Below, piece after piece: positions 8,875-17,025 of a stretch of 64,000 nucleotides of DNA; the stretch's first letter is position 1; the number at the start of each line of letters is the position of its first letter. A model generated the notes under the pieces. That model was not told the origin of the DNA. It saw only the letters and a list, made by a program, of their open reading frames with translations, and did no database searches. A program made the translations under genes and the position numbers. The stretch spans positions 96,398 through 160,397 of the forward strand of contig NZ_MUHF01000006.1 in assembly GCF_002217435.1 (NCBI RefSeq), read 5' to 3'. The stretch is from Flavobacterium reichenbachii. GTDB taxonomy: Bacteria; Bacteroidota; Bacteroidia; Flavobacteriales; Flavobacteriaceae.

Positions 8875-9615
8875 TTATTTAGTATTCAATTTTGAAATAG
8901 CATCTTTAATTCCTTCTCCTGCAACATTGTAAAAAGCAGGTCCGGCAAGCAGGATAACTTTAGTTAAAGGTTTGTAATCAGCTAATTTTTTATCTTTAAG
9001 AAAAGCCTGAGTTCTGTAAGCTTCAAAAGAACCTAAAACTACATTTGCAGCAACTAAAGCGGTTGGAGAATCGATTCCTGCATCTTTAATATCACTGGCA
9101 AAAGAATAATTAGAAACACCTAAACGCAGTGCTTCGCGCATAGCAGTACTTCCAACGCTGATCATTAAATCTGGCGTAAATTTAGTGCGGTCGCCAAGTC
9201 CAATAAGCAATAACTGTTTAGAAGCCAAAGTACCTTTTGGAGGCGTAATCAATAAAGTTTCTAATGCGTGACCTTGAAATTTTCCGCTTTTGCGTAATTC
9301 AGTAATTATACCTTTTAAAGCGTCGTCTAAATGAACCATTCCGTTTAGGTTTGCAGGAAGGGCAGGAGGGTTAAAAATGTCACCTTCTGTATATTCAAAA
9401 ACGCAGGCAACTTGTAATTCTGCTTCGGCTGCAGATGGCCCCTGCACCAATCCGTTTACTGCAACTCCATCTACTTTCCCCCAAGTTGTAGTAGAACCGA
9501 GCGCCGCGGTTTGTGCAAAGGCATTATTTGTGAAACCTGCGAATAAAATTGTGATTAGAAGAGTTAGAATACTAGTTCTAAGTCTGTAATTTGAGAAAAT
9601 CGTTGTATTTTTCAT
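8875..9615 (-). CDS. exported protein resembling the N-terminal domain of M17 leucyl aminopeptidase
   Basis: Starting at the internal ATG (MKNTTIFSNYRL), which is followed by a clear signal peptide ending near NNAFAQ, the protein has about 247 residues. The body resembles the macro-like N-terminal domain of M17 aminopeptidases (GHALETLLITPPKG, LLLIGLGDR, MREALRLGVSNYSFASD). The catalytic C-terminal domain with its two-metal site is absent and does not follow in any frame. It is probably a periplasmic binding or scaffold protein, function unknown. The extra upstream residues available from 9666 lie in repeat DNA and were dropped. Confidence 0.75.
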   Translation of the reverse strand: MKNTTIFSNYRLRTSILTLLITILFAGFTNNAFAQTAALGSTTTWGKVDGVAVNGLVQGPSAAEAELQVACVFEYTEGDIFNPPALPANLNGMVHLDDALKGIITELRKSGKFQGHALETLLITPPKGTLASKQLLLIGLGDRTKFTPDLMISVGSTAMREALRLGVSNYSFASDIKDAGIDSPTALVAANVVLGSFEAYRTQAFLKDKKLADYKPLTKVILLAGPAFYNVAGEGIKDAISKLNTK

Positions 9616-9660
9616 AGTGCTAAATTTTAGTTGATGAGAGTATGATTGTGATTTTTTTAA

Positions 9661-9813
9661 ACACATAGAGACATAGAATTTATATTCTGAAATGAATAAA
9701 AAGAATATAAAAAGATACTAGTTTCTCAAACATAGCTATATGGATTACAGCTATGTTTATTAATGCAAGTGAAACGCCTTTTTTACATTTCTAAAAGCTA
9801 TGTTTCTATGTGT
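9661..9813. repeat. type A dispersed intergenic repeat, copy 2
   Basis: This 153-bp copy begins ACACATAGAGACATAG and ends CTATGTTTCTATGTGT. It is closely related to copy 1, sharing TATATTCTGAAATGAATAAA and GTGAAACGCC, but lacks the TCCCGAAGC palindromes. It follows the porin stop codon by about 28 bases in the minus-strand direction. Confidence 0.88.
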
Positions 9814-9841
9814 TTAAATTAATTATGTTGAATAAAAATTA

Positions 9842-11242
9842 TTAAAATTTAAATCCGAGTCGGGCATTAAAGAAAACACCGTCTTTAGAATTTGGAATAA
9901 TGTCATTTATGAATGCTCCGGTTTTGAAATACTGAATACCGCTTACAACCGAAATATATTTGTTTACGCTGTAGGAGAAATTAGCCAGATATGCTGTTCC
10001 GATATATCTTTCGTCAGAAGCGCTTCCCGGTAAATTTAAGGTGCCGCTTGGTCTGTAAACACCGTCCTGAGTTGAATATCTCCAGTTAAAAACCACATCG
10101 ACCTGCATCTTTAGCTCTGGCAGTAAATCCATCGTGGCGTAAGGATGAATATCGATAAGGTTTACCGGACCAACCTGCGGACTGAAACCAAAATAGCCTC
10201 CTTTTGGATAAATCGGATTGAATGTCTGCAGATTTCCGTCGCCTTCTTTTTTATCACCTGAAATATAATCATTTCGAAGGTTTATTGTCGGCTTAAATTT
10301 CACGTTTTCAAAAGAATAGCCAATGTCAATTGATCCTGTCCAGGCATTTATATTTCCTGAGCCAAAAGTTCCGAATTGATAGGCTGCTTCCAGATTGTAA
10401 ATAAAACCGCCGCCGTATTTCCAAAGTCTTGTTCCAACTGTATGTCGTCTTTCAGGCGCAATTCCTTCCTCAAAAAGCGATTCGTCTCTTCTGATTCCGA
10501 GGTAATACAAATCCAGATTGCCTGCTTTTGGGAATATTATTTTTGAATACGCTCCCCAAAGATTCAGTTGTTTCGACATTTTATTGTCAAAGACACCCGT
10601 ATTTATAGTATCGGCCATCATGGCAAATCCGTCAATTGAGAATCGGGCAGAAGAGTACATTATTTTTCCTCCCGTAAAATAAAGCCTTGCATTTGGACCT
10701 TCTCTAACCGAAATTAATCTTCCGGAACCATAATCGAGTTCTTGTCTTCCGGCACGAACGATTATTTTTTTATCTTCTTTCTGATATACATTCACATCTA
10801 AAAAAAGATTCTGAACGTTCAGCTGATCTTCATCAATCCCACGTGGACCGTTAATTCTTCCGTCTTGAAGAGCACTTCTTAATTGAGCAAATACTCTAAA
10901 AGTTTTTCCTAAATGAATATCGGCATGAAGATCGTAACGCTGTAATAAGAAATTGTTATGACCAATATTTAATCTTCCCCAATCTTCATTGTTGAAATCG
11001 ACATATTCATATCGGGCTTCACCTCCAAGAGACATATAAAAATCTTTCTCTTTGTTTAAAGGAATAAATTTTAGATTCTCATAAAAGTTTCTGCTTGAAT
11101 CTTTTAGAAATTCGTAGTTTTCATCATAGCGCAAAAGCTTAAAATTTTGTGCCGATGCTGCGCTTCCAATTAAAAGAAAACACATCATGATAATCCCGAA
11201 GTTCTTATTTTTTTGCAATATGGATTTTGATGATTCCAACAT
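9842..11242 (-). CDS. alginate-export-type outer-membrane beta-barrel protein
   Basis: The 466-residue protein has a signal peptide (hydrophobic IIMMCFLLIGSAASAQ near residues 18-32). The remainder has alternating amphipathic strands with frequent Tyr/Phe ends and a terminal Phe (ARLGFKF), typical of outer-membrane barrels. The pattern EARYEYVDFNNEDWG followed by LQRYDLHADIHLG and RQELDYGSGRLIS fits the alginate-export (AlgE-like) porin family. The substrate is unknown, and the family name does not prove alginate. It lies between the M17-like gene and the isochorismatase on the same strand and may pass small molecules used by those enzymes. Confidence 0.82.
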   Translation of the reverse strand: MLESSKSILQKNKNFGIIMMCFLLIGSAASAQNFKLLRYDENYEFLKDSSRNFYENLKFIPLNKEKDFYMSLGGEARYEYVDFNNEDWGRLNIGHNNFLLQRYDLHADIHLGKTFRVFAQLRSALQDGRINGPRGIDEDQLNVQNLFLDVNVYQKEDKKIIVRAGRQELDYGSGRLISVREGPNARLYFTGGKIMYSSARFSIDGFAMMADTINTGVFDNKMSKQLNLWGAYSKIIFPKAGNLDLYYLGIRRDESLFEEGIAPERRHTVGTRLWKYGGGFIYNLEAAYQFGTFGSGNINAWTGSIDIGYSFENVKFKPTINLRNDYISGDKKEGDGNLQTFNPIYPKGGYFGFSPQVGPVNLIDIHPYATMDLLPELKMQVDVVFNWRYSTQDGVYRPSGTLNLPGSASDERYIGTAYLANFSYSVNKYISVVSGIQYFKTGAFINDIIPNSKDGVFFNARLGFKF

Positions 11243-11301
11243 AATGAAGGGGTGAAAGGTTATTTTTTTGTTTCAGGTTTCAAGTTTCAGGTTAAACCGA
11301 A

Positions 11302-11934
11302 TTAGTGTTTTAACATGTTGTGTGCGTAATGAATACCTAAACCGTAAGATCCACCGTGTTTTTTCATTAAATTGGTTACCGGAACATAGGTTTCCTGACG
11401 TGCCCAGTCTCTTTGAAGCTCTAATATATATTGGATAGAAGTGATTGGCTGTGCACCAACTTGAATCATTCTCTGAATGGCACGTTCGTGAGCTTCTTCG
11501 CTTACATCACCGCAGGCATCTGTGATTACGTACACTTCGTAACCTTCTTCAATAGCAGATAAAGCTGGACCAACGATACAAACTCCTGTCCATAATCCGG
11601 CTAGAACTATTTTTTTCTTGTTTTTTCCTGTGATAGCTTTATAAGCATTTTCATCTTCCCAAGTGTTCATTGTAGTACGGTCAATATATCCTGAAGTGGC
11701 AATTGGATAGTATTCTTCAATTTCTGGGAAAACAGGACCTGCAAAGCTTTCTTCAAAAACAGTAGTTACAATTGTGGGAACGTTAAAAATTTTAGATGCA
11801 CCGCAAATAATGGCAACATTATTACGTAACTCGCTCAAAGCAATGCTGCTTGTAGCAAATGCCATTTGTCCTTCAAAATCGATTAATACTAATGCATGAT
11901 TGTCTGGTGATAATAAGTTTACTGATGGTTTCAT
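11302..11934 (-). CDS. isochorismatase-like cysteine hydrolase (YcaC group)
   Basis: The 210-residue protein belongs to the isochorismatase superfamily. The catalytic Asp19 lies in VLIDFEGQ and the nucleophile Cys119 in LAGLWTGVCIVGP. The segment EGYEVYVITDACGDVS is the usual fold landmark. It is closest in look to YcaC-like hydrolases of unknown substrate, often induced by stress. The C-terminal extension with MKKHGGSYGLGIHYAHNML is typical of this subgroup. Its upstream region carries the palindrome at 12034-12049, about 100 bases before the start, a plausible operator site. Confidence 0.88.
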   Translation of the reverse strand: MKPSVNLLSPDNHALVLIDFEGQMAFATSSIALSELRNNVAIICGASKIFNVPTIVTTVFEESFAGPVFPEIEEYYPIATSGYIDRTTMNTWEDENAYKAITGKNKKKIVLAGLWTGVCIVGPALSAIEEGYEVYVITDACGDVSEEAHERAIQRMIQVGAQPITSIQYILELQRDWARQETYVPVTNLMKKHGGSYGLGIHYAHNMLKH

Positions 11935-12033
11935 AGGATGTTTATTTTTAATATTATTAGTTATGCCAATTAAATGCCAAATTGTTAATAGCTTGTTATA
12001 TTGGTTTTTATGTTTTAAAGCAACTCTATTCTC

Positions 12034-12049
12034 TTACGATATTTCGTAA
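12034..12049. promoter_or_regulatory. palindrome TTACGATATTTCGTAA, copy 1
   Basis: The arms TTACGA and TCGTAA are separated by TATT. The same 16 bases recur at 13684-13699, and both copies are followed by a further A and a TTATTATT run. This copy lies upstream of the isochorismatase gene. It looks like the operator of a dimeric regulator, whose identity is unknown. Confidence 0.6.
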
Positions 12050-12073
12050 ATTTATTATTGCTTTATAAAATTG

Positions 12074-12394
12074 TTATGAATGAGTGGAGAGTTTTTTAAT
12101 CATTTCTGTAGAAACAGAGTCAGCATAAATTCCAAATGCGCTGGTTAAAACTCCTTTTAGGTTGTAGATATCAGATACAATTCCGTACACAATATCTTCA
12201 TCTCCGGGATCTGTATCCCCTTCAAAACGAAACAGATATTCGATTTTAAATTCTTCCGGAGACATTGTTTGCGTGTTATTATTATAACGGATACAATTTT
12301 CGTCAAGATTAAAATTTTCTGTAAAACCTTGTTGATTCAGCCATTGCAAAGCTTCGGTAACGGTATCAAAAGCGGGTTGTTGTAATGAACTCAT
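12074..12394 (-). CDS. conserved hypothetical protein, 106 residues
   Basis: I do not recognise a characterised domain. The protein is small, acidic and soluble, with no signal peptide or membrane segment. It begins with a helix-like TVTEALQWLNQQGFTENFNL and holds a central EFKIEYLFRFEGDTDPGDED segment, suggesting an alpha/beta fold. Similar proteins in Bacteroidota are sometimes labelled phosphoribosylpyrophosphate synthetase, but no PRPP loop is present, so that name should not be used. It lies between the two hydrolase genes on the same strand, with a hairpin in the gap upstream. Confidence 0.75.
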   Translation of the reverse strand: MSSLQQPAFDTVTEALQWLNQQGFTENFNLDENCIRYNNNTQTMSPEEFKIEYLFRFEGDTDPGDEDIVYGIVSDIYNLKGVLTSAFGIYADSVSTEMIKKLSTHS

Positions 12395-12407
12395 AATGGA
12401 GAAGATT

Positions 12408-12441
12408 AAACTGCCTGTGAAAGAACCTTTGCAGGCAGTTG
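12408..12441 (-). terminator. intercistronic hairpin after the chloroperoxidase-like gene
   Basis: The arms AACTGCCTG (12409-12417) and CAGGCAGTT (12432-12440) are perfect complements with a 14-base loop. It lies between the hydrolase stop at 12465 and the start of the 106-residue protein. The minus strand shows only a weak T run after the stem, so it may be an attenuating or RNA-processing hairpin rather than a full terminator. Confidence 0.55.
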
Positions 12442-12464
12442 ATTAATTAGAGTGTTTTTATTAT

Positions 12465-13280
12465 TTATTTAATAAAAGCAAGAATATCATTGTTGATCGT
12501 TTCTGCTTCTGTAGTTGGCATTCCGTGAGGAAATCCTGGATATGAAATAAGTTTTCCGTTTTTCAAAAGTGCTGCAGCTCTTGGTGCCTGACCGTAAGGA
12601 ACAATTTGATCGTCTTCTCCGTGCAATACCAAAACCGGAATATCTAAACTCTTAAGATCTTCTGTGAAATCTGATTCAGAAAACGCTTTAATTCCTTCAT
12701 AATGAGCCAATACAGAACCCATCATTCCCTGACGCCACCAATTGTGTTTAATACCTTCGTGAACAGTTGTTCCTTCGCGGTTCCATCCGTAAAATGGAAT
12801 CGGGAAATCGTAAAAATATTGTGCTCTGTTAAAACCTGTACCTTGTCTTATTTCATCAAAAACAGACAATGGAACGCCTTCTGGATTTGATTCGTTTTGA
12901 ATCATAATCGGCGTTACAGCACTAATAATTACTGCTTTTGCAACACGTCCTTTTCCGTATTTTGCAGCGTAACGAATTACTTCACCTCCACCAGTGGAGT
13001 GACCTACGTGAATAGCGTCTTTTAAATCAAGAGCAGCTGTCAATTCTGCTACATCAGATGCGTAAGTTTCCATATTATTTCCTTCAGAACTTTGACCAGA
13101 ACGACCGTGTCCGCGTCTGTCATGTGCAATAACTCTATATCCTTGTTTAAGGAAAAACATCATTTGAGCATCCCAGTCATCACTAGATAAGGGCCATCCG
13201 TGGTGAAAAACAATTGGCTGACCTGTTCCCCAATCTTTGTAAAAAATTTCTGTTCCGTCTTGTGTTTTAAATGTGCTCAT
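12465..13280 (-). CDS. alpha/beta hydrolase, non-haem chloroperoxidase / aryl esterase type
   Basis: At 271 residues this matches the cofactor-free haloperoxidase/esterase family. Visible landmarks are FHHGWPLSSDDWD (oxyanion loop near 26), DRRGHGRSGQS, the nucleophile elbow GHSTGGGE with Ser95, the acid Asp in LHGEDDQIVP near 222, and the catalytic His in FPHGMP near 251. Such enzymes hydrolyse esters and can perhydrolyse acids with peroxide. The physiological substrate is unknown. It heads the minus-strand set and has an unusually long upstream region (13281-13798) rich in inverted repeats. A candidate -7 box (TAAATTTG on the minus strand) lies at 13393-13400. Confidence 0.9.
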   Translation of the reverse strand: MSTFKTQDGTEIFYKDWGTGQPIVFHHGWPLSSDDWDAQMMFFLKQGYRVIAHDRRGHGRSGQSSEGNNMETYASDVAELTAALDLKDAIHVGHSTGGGEVIRYAAKYGKGRVAKAVIISAVTPIMIQNESNPEGVPLSVFDEIRQGTGFNRAQYFYDFPIPFYGWNREGTTVHEGIKHNWWRQGMMGSVLAHYEGIKAFSESDFTEDLKSLDIPVLVLHGEDDQIVPYGQAPRAAALLKNGKLISYPGFPHGMPTTEAETINNDILAFIK

Positions 13281-13798
13281 GATTTTTGAATTTAAGATTA
13301 ATTATATTGTGGGTTTTTAATTTAACTTGAAGATTAATTTTGATTTTTAACAGTTAATGTATCAAATGTCTAATTTTGTCTTGTTTGTGTTGCAAATTTA
13401 TTATAGAACAAAAGGTCTATCGATTAATCTAGGTTAAGAAGTGAAAAAGTTTATTTCACAACATTACTTTTATCTAAATCTGCTCAGCCAGAATTAAGGC
13501 TTTTAGTCTATTTTTTTATTTGCGGTAAGCACTGGATCTCGTGCAAAAGACAACACATCATTTGTTTTCATGTTCTGCAATTATTAAATTAATAAGTTGA
13601 TGCAGAACATTAGCCAAATAATGTGCCTTTATTTTTAAATAACTGATTATTAGTTATTTGTGTTTTTGGATGGGATTAATTGTTTACGATATTTCGTAAA
13701 ATTATTATTTACATCACGAAGATTATGATGTAAATGTTGTTTTAGAACAAGCTTTTTGTTTTATAGTTGCGTCATTACGGGGTAATGTATTAAGATTT
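13281..13798. other. 518-base intergenic region with four perfect inverted repeats
   Basis: No coding ORF of note is seen here. Four perfect dyads lie in tandem: ATGTTCTGCA/TGCAGAACAT (13570-13579, 13601-13610), AAATAACT/AGTTATTT (13637-13644, 13652-13659), TTTACGA/TCGTAAA (13683-13700) and TTTACATCA/TGATGTAAA (13708-13716, 13726-13734). A candidate minus-strand -7 box is at 13393-13400. The layout suggests a regulatory region for the downstream chloroperoxidase-like gene, with the distal part possibly also ending the transcript of the metallo-beta-lactamase gene. Confidence 0.65.
13684..13699. promoter_or_regulatory. palindrome TTACGATATTTCGTAA, copy 2
   Basis: This is an exact repeat of the 16-base palindrome at 12034-12049, here flanked by T and A to give 7-bp arms. 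It is about 400 bases upstream of the chloroperoxidase-like gene start, within the cluster of dyads at 13570-13734. Confidence 0.6.
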
Positions 13799-15298
13799 TT
13801 ATTCAGATTGTTTAGAACGATATATGTATTCATTGTTTATTTCGTCCCAAAGAATTTCATGAAGGTCCCAGCTTCCTCTTGTTGCAGGTGCTTCAAGTTT
13901 TTGAGCTATAATGATTTTTTCGCCGTCAGTTCGCAGATTTATCATTCCGTAAACAGTTACTAAACGTTCTTTAGTAATAGGTTTAACATTCACTTTCGAA
14001 TTTGTATTGGAGCGTTTTAAAAATTCTGGTGTAGATCTTGAAAGTTCTGTCGAAAATATTAAAGATCTTTCTCCTCTGCTATATTTACCAATCGTTCCCA
14101 ATGTATCAGGTCGCGGATGACAATGAGGTTCCTGATCACCGCTTGAGATAATAGTCGCCAATGGATTAACTGCGTCCATAAATTCGCTTGTAAAATCTGA
14201 AGATCCATGATGACAGGATTTTGCAACATCCACCTGAAATATTTTGCGGGCGTCTAATACCGCTTGTTTAATAGCTTCTTTAGCCAGATCTCTATCTTTT
14301 TGCAGTTTAGATTTTAGCTTTGCTCTTAATTCCGGAAGATCTGCACCCGTGTAATGTTTGATTAAATAATCTTCAGAATCTTCGTTAAGGTCTCCGCCTA
14401 ATAAAATTTTTACTTTTCCTATTGCTAGTTTTATAATTATCGAATGCCCATTCTTGGTCTTTCCTTTATTACCCTTAAAAACGGGCAATGCAGGTTTATT
14501 ATCGACTATTTGAGCAACCGGACCCACTATTTCCATAACTGCTGTGGCGCTTCCTATAGATGGCGCACCATTACGCAGACTCAGTTTTTCGGCAGTGGTT
14601 TTTTGCAGCATCTTAATATAGTTTGCATTAAAAGTGCTTTCAACAGCTATTCTTTGCTGGAAATCAGATTCTGTATCGCATAAGTCTGTAATGTAATCTT
14701 TCTTATTCGATGAAATTAAAGTTCCGAGACTTCCCGGTTTAGTTCCGGTTTTTTCAACCATTCCATTATGGTACACTTTTTCTATCTTAAAAGTCTTGTT
14801 GCCATTTGTAGTGTGTTCAAATATTTTTGTAAAACCCATATAGTGATCATCATCAGAATGAGAAATTACAACTGTAAAAGGAGGAGGAAATTTTCCGCCT
14901 TTCTCGATATTATACCTCCAGTTTAAAAAGCGGAACATATTGTCAGAAGAGCCTGCATCAACCAAATAATGATCATCTTCTGGAGTAACAATATGGCAGC
15001 CGTCACCTTGACCAACATCTACAAAATTTACTTCAAGAATTCTATTATGCTGTATTTCGTGAGGCAGGATATAGCCATTTTGGTTTCGGCCTCTTACTTT
15101 AATATATTCAGTTCCTTCAATCGTTTCGTAAACAGGCATTCCGTCATCTCCTGTTAACAAACTAATCCAATCTCCAAATAACAAATGTTTAACCCATGTA
15201 AATTTTTTGTCACCATTACCTTTTTTAGTGTAATTCATAATTTTTACAGATGGAAAAACGGCAAATCCTTTCTTGTTTTCAATTACTTTTTGGTCCAT
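13799..15298 (-). CDS. ComEC/Rec2-like metallo-beta-lactamase-fold hydrolase
   Basis: This 499-residue soluble protein has an N-terminal region of about 85 residues (FGDWISLLTG to KVRGRNQNGYILPHEI) that looks like an SH3-type fold. A metallo-beta-lactamase domain of the ComEC type follows, with NFVDVGQGDG at 91-100, the metal motif HSDDDH at 147-152 (H-x-D-x-D-H as in ComEC), LLGGDLNEDSE and SCHHGSSD. Unlike ComEC it has no membrane channel and no signal peptide. Stand-alone proteins of this kind are presumed nucleases or phosphodiesterases, and some lie in defence or stress loci. No partner gene adjoins it. The flanks are very AT-rich. Confidence 0.85.
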   Translation of the reverse strand: MDQKVIENKKGFAVFPSVKIMNYTKKGNGDKKFTWVKHLLFGDWISLLTGDDGMPVYETIEGTEYIKVRGRNQNGYILPHEIQHNRILEVNFVDVGQGDGCHIVTPEDDHYLVDAGSSDNMFRFLNWRYNIEKGGKFPPPFTVVISHSDDDHYMGFTKIFEHTTNGNKTFKIEKVYHNGMVEKTGTKPGSLGTLISSNKKDYITDLCDTESDFQQRIAVESTFNANYIKMLQKTTAEKLSLRNGAPSIGSATAVMEIVGPVAQIVDNKPALPVFKGNKGKTKNGHSIIIKLAIGKVKILLGGDLNEDSEDYLIKHYTGADLPELRAKLKSKLQKDRDLAKEAIKQAVLDARKIFQVDVAKSCHHGSSDFTSEFMDAVNPLATIISSGDQEPHCHPRPDTLGTIGKYSRGERSLIFSTELSRSTPEFLKRSNTNSKVNVKPITKERLVTVYGMINLRTDGEKIIIAQKLEAPATRGSWDLHEILWDEINNEYIYRSKQSE

Positions 15299-15935
15299 AA
15301 TTACTATTTTTTAGATTATTATTTTTGAAATCCGATTCAATACAAAATGTGCTGCTGATTCAGTTTTTTCAATTTAAGGTATAAAACTAATTATTGTAAG
15401 TTGTTTATTTATAGGTATTTATACTTGAATTTAAAAAAGCTTGGCCATAGAATATTTATTCATTTTTTCTTTGATTAAAAACAGCAGCCAATAGTAATTT
15501 ATAATCCTAATCTTATATTGTATAATAAGTAAAGAATTCTTTAAAAAAATATATTTTCTTTCTAAGAATGGCTGTTCATGTTGATGTATGTTCTTTTAAT
15601 TAATAAAATAAGTTTCGATTTGATAAAATTTTATTTAAAAATAATTTAGAAGTATTTTTTTTGTGTTAAAAATAGGTAAGTAAAATCTATTGAGCTGTGA
15701 TAATAATGATAAGTAAAAATTTACATTTTAGAATTAATTATAACTTTTAGTTATATTCTATAAGGAGCTTGTAAGAAAAAAAACCGCTTTTAGTTGTAAT
15801 ATTGCTATGATAAAGTTTTGCATCTGCATTTGGACTTTGTCCTGTTTTTCTAGTCCAAAGCGTATTCAAAACAGATAATTTGTATTGCTTTCGCAGCAAT
15901 AATTTTCTGTATTTTTTTAATAATGATTAATTACT
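15299..15935. other. 637-base AT-rich intergenic region between divergent genes
   Basis: The region separates the minus-strand metallo-beta-lactamase gene from the plus-strand membrane-protein gene and so must hold both promoters, but no convincing TTG/TAnnTTTG pair was found. A 17-base palindrome with arms TATAACT and AGTTATA lies at 15739-15755. No ORF with coding character was seen. Confidence 0.5.
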
Positions 15936-16370
15936 ATGTTCATTACTCTTACTCCTGATCGCATTCACTTTGAATACGGATCAAAACGCTGGCAATACAA
16001 TTTTGAGGAAATTGCAGAGCTTGGCCTGCTCAAAAAAAAGAAAACCTACTTTCTTGAAAATGGTGCTTTTATCTTAGTTACGGTCTTGACTAATTACTTT
16101 TTATTTTTTTCAGATTTTATGGAGCTGTATTATATCATACCCGCTTTGTTACTGTATACTGTTATAGTTATTTCCAGATTTCATAATACAATAGAATTTG
16201 AATATTTTGTAATCGTAAGAGACGTTTATCAAAAAGAGATAAGAGTAAAAATAAAGGCTTTAGACCGTGTAATTATAGGTAAAGAAATTGACCATTACTT
16301 GAGTTTAGAGTTTGATCGTGTTTTACAGCTAAACAAATCTTCTAACTTTAAAATCGGCTCATGTGCTTAA
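15936..16370 (+). CDS. small membrane protein with PH-like ends, unknown function
   Basis: The 144-residue protein has a soluble N-terminus (LTPDRIHFEYGSKRWQYNFE), two adjacent membrane helices at about 45-88, and a soluble C-terminus with beta-strand character (NTIEFEYFVIVRDVYQKEI). The layout resembles small bacterial PH-domain membrane proteins, which have the helices inserted in a strand-rich fold, but I cannot name the family. It overlaps by ten bases with a 29-codon ORF at 16361 and precedes an XRE regulator, so the three may be one unit. The upstream sequence is very AT-rich. Confidence 0.75.
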   Translation: MFITLTPDRIHFEYGSKRWQYNFEEIAELGLLKKKKTYFLENGAFILVTVLTNYFLFFSDFMELYYIIPALLLYTVIVISRFHNTIEFEYFVIVRDVYQKEIRVKIKALDRVIIGKEIDHYLSLEFDRVLQLNKSSNFKIGSCA

Positions 16371-16450
16371 CAGAAAATTGGAAATATCAGCTGGCCTTTG
16401 TTTTTCTGGCTCTGGTTTATGGTTTTGTAATCACCATGAGAAAAGAATAA
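16361..16450 (+). CDS. candidate 29-residue single-helix membrane microprotein
   Basis: This short ORF runs from ATG at 16361 to TAA at 16450 and overlaps the last ten bases of the preceding gene. The peptide starts MCLTENWKYQ, has a hydrophobic stretch LAFVFLALVYGFVIT that could span the membrane, and ends in basic MRKE. The shape (short polar N-terminus, one helix, positive C-terminus) is that of real small membrane proteins. Overlap implies translational coupling. It could still be chance; conservation in relatives would decide. Confidence 0.5.
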   Translation: MCLTENWKYQLAFVFLALVYGFVITMRKE

Positions 16451-16572
16451 GTACTGATTTCTATAACCTACAAAGTAAACAGTATTAGATTATGCATTAA
16501 ATGACACAGTTATACACTAAAAAAATAGTGGTTAGTTTTTAACTGTCAAAAAAAATCCCCCAACAAAAAATT

Positions 16573-16962
16573 ATGGCCACTTCAATAAAGAATAAAATTA
16601 AAAGCATTAGAGAGTTGAAAAATTATACTCAGGAATATGTGGCAGATCAATTAGGCGTCACACAGGCAGGTTACAGTAAGATTGAAAAAGGAAAAACAAT
16701 TCTTTCTTTTGCAAAGCTGGTAGAAATCGCACGAATTTTAGAAGTGAGTGTAGAAGATATTATTAGTTTTGACAGTCAGCGTTATTTTAAAAGCTTTAAT
16801 TCGGTAAAAGGGAATAGTAATAATGGAGGAATTATAATAAATTCTGATGACAGCGAAGCCTTAAAGCAGCTTTACGAAGATAAGATAGCACTTTTAGAAA
16901 AGCTGTTATTGAGAACAGAACAAGAATTAGAACGATATAAAGAGAAGTTTGGCAATTTTTAA
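16573..16962 (+). CDS. XRE-family transcriptional regulator
   Basis: The 129-residue protein has a helix-turn-helix of the XRE/Cro type over residues 5-66 (IRELKNYTQEYVADQLGVTQ, then GYSKIEKGKT, ARILEVSVEDII). A linker of about 25 residues and a C-terminal coiled coil (LYEDKIALLEKLLLRTEQEL) follow and probably serve dimerisation. No sensor domain is present. It is followed by a strong bidirectional terminator. It may control the two small upstream genes or the YegP-like gene that converges on it. No phage genes surround it. Confidence 0.9.
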   Translation: MATSIKNKIKSIRELKNYTQEYVADQLGVTQAGYSKIEKGKTILSFAKLVEIARILEVSVEDIISFDSQRYFKSFNSVKGNSNNGGIIINSDDSEALKQLYEDKIALLEKLLLRTEQELERYKEKFGNF

Positions 16963-16985
16963 AAATAAAGTTTAGATGTTTCAAT

Positions 16986-17017
16986 AAAAAAGCGAAGTTT
17001 TAGAACTTCGCTTTTTT
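16986..17017. terminator. bidirectional terminator between convergent genes
   Basis: The stem AGCGAAGTT / AACTTCGCT with loop TTAG is flanked by an A run on the left and a T run on the right. It lies between the stops of the XRE regulator and the YegP-like gene, so it can end transcription from both sides. Confidence 0.9.
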
Positions 17018-17025
17018 ACTATAAT

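Noticed and set aside
12074..12394. Phosphoribosylpyrophosphate synthetase for the 106-residue protein
   Set aside because: Far too short and lacking the PRPP-binding loop; the name seen for similar proteins is probably a propagated error.
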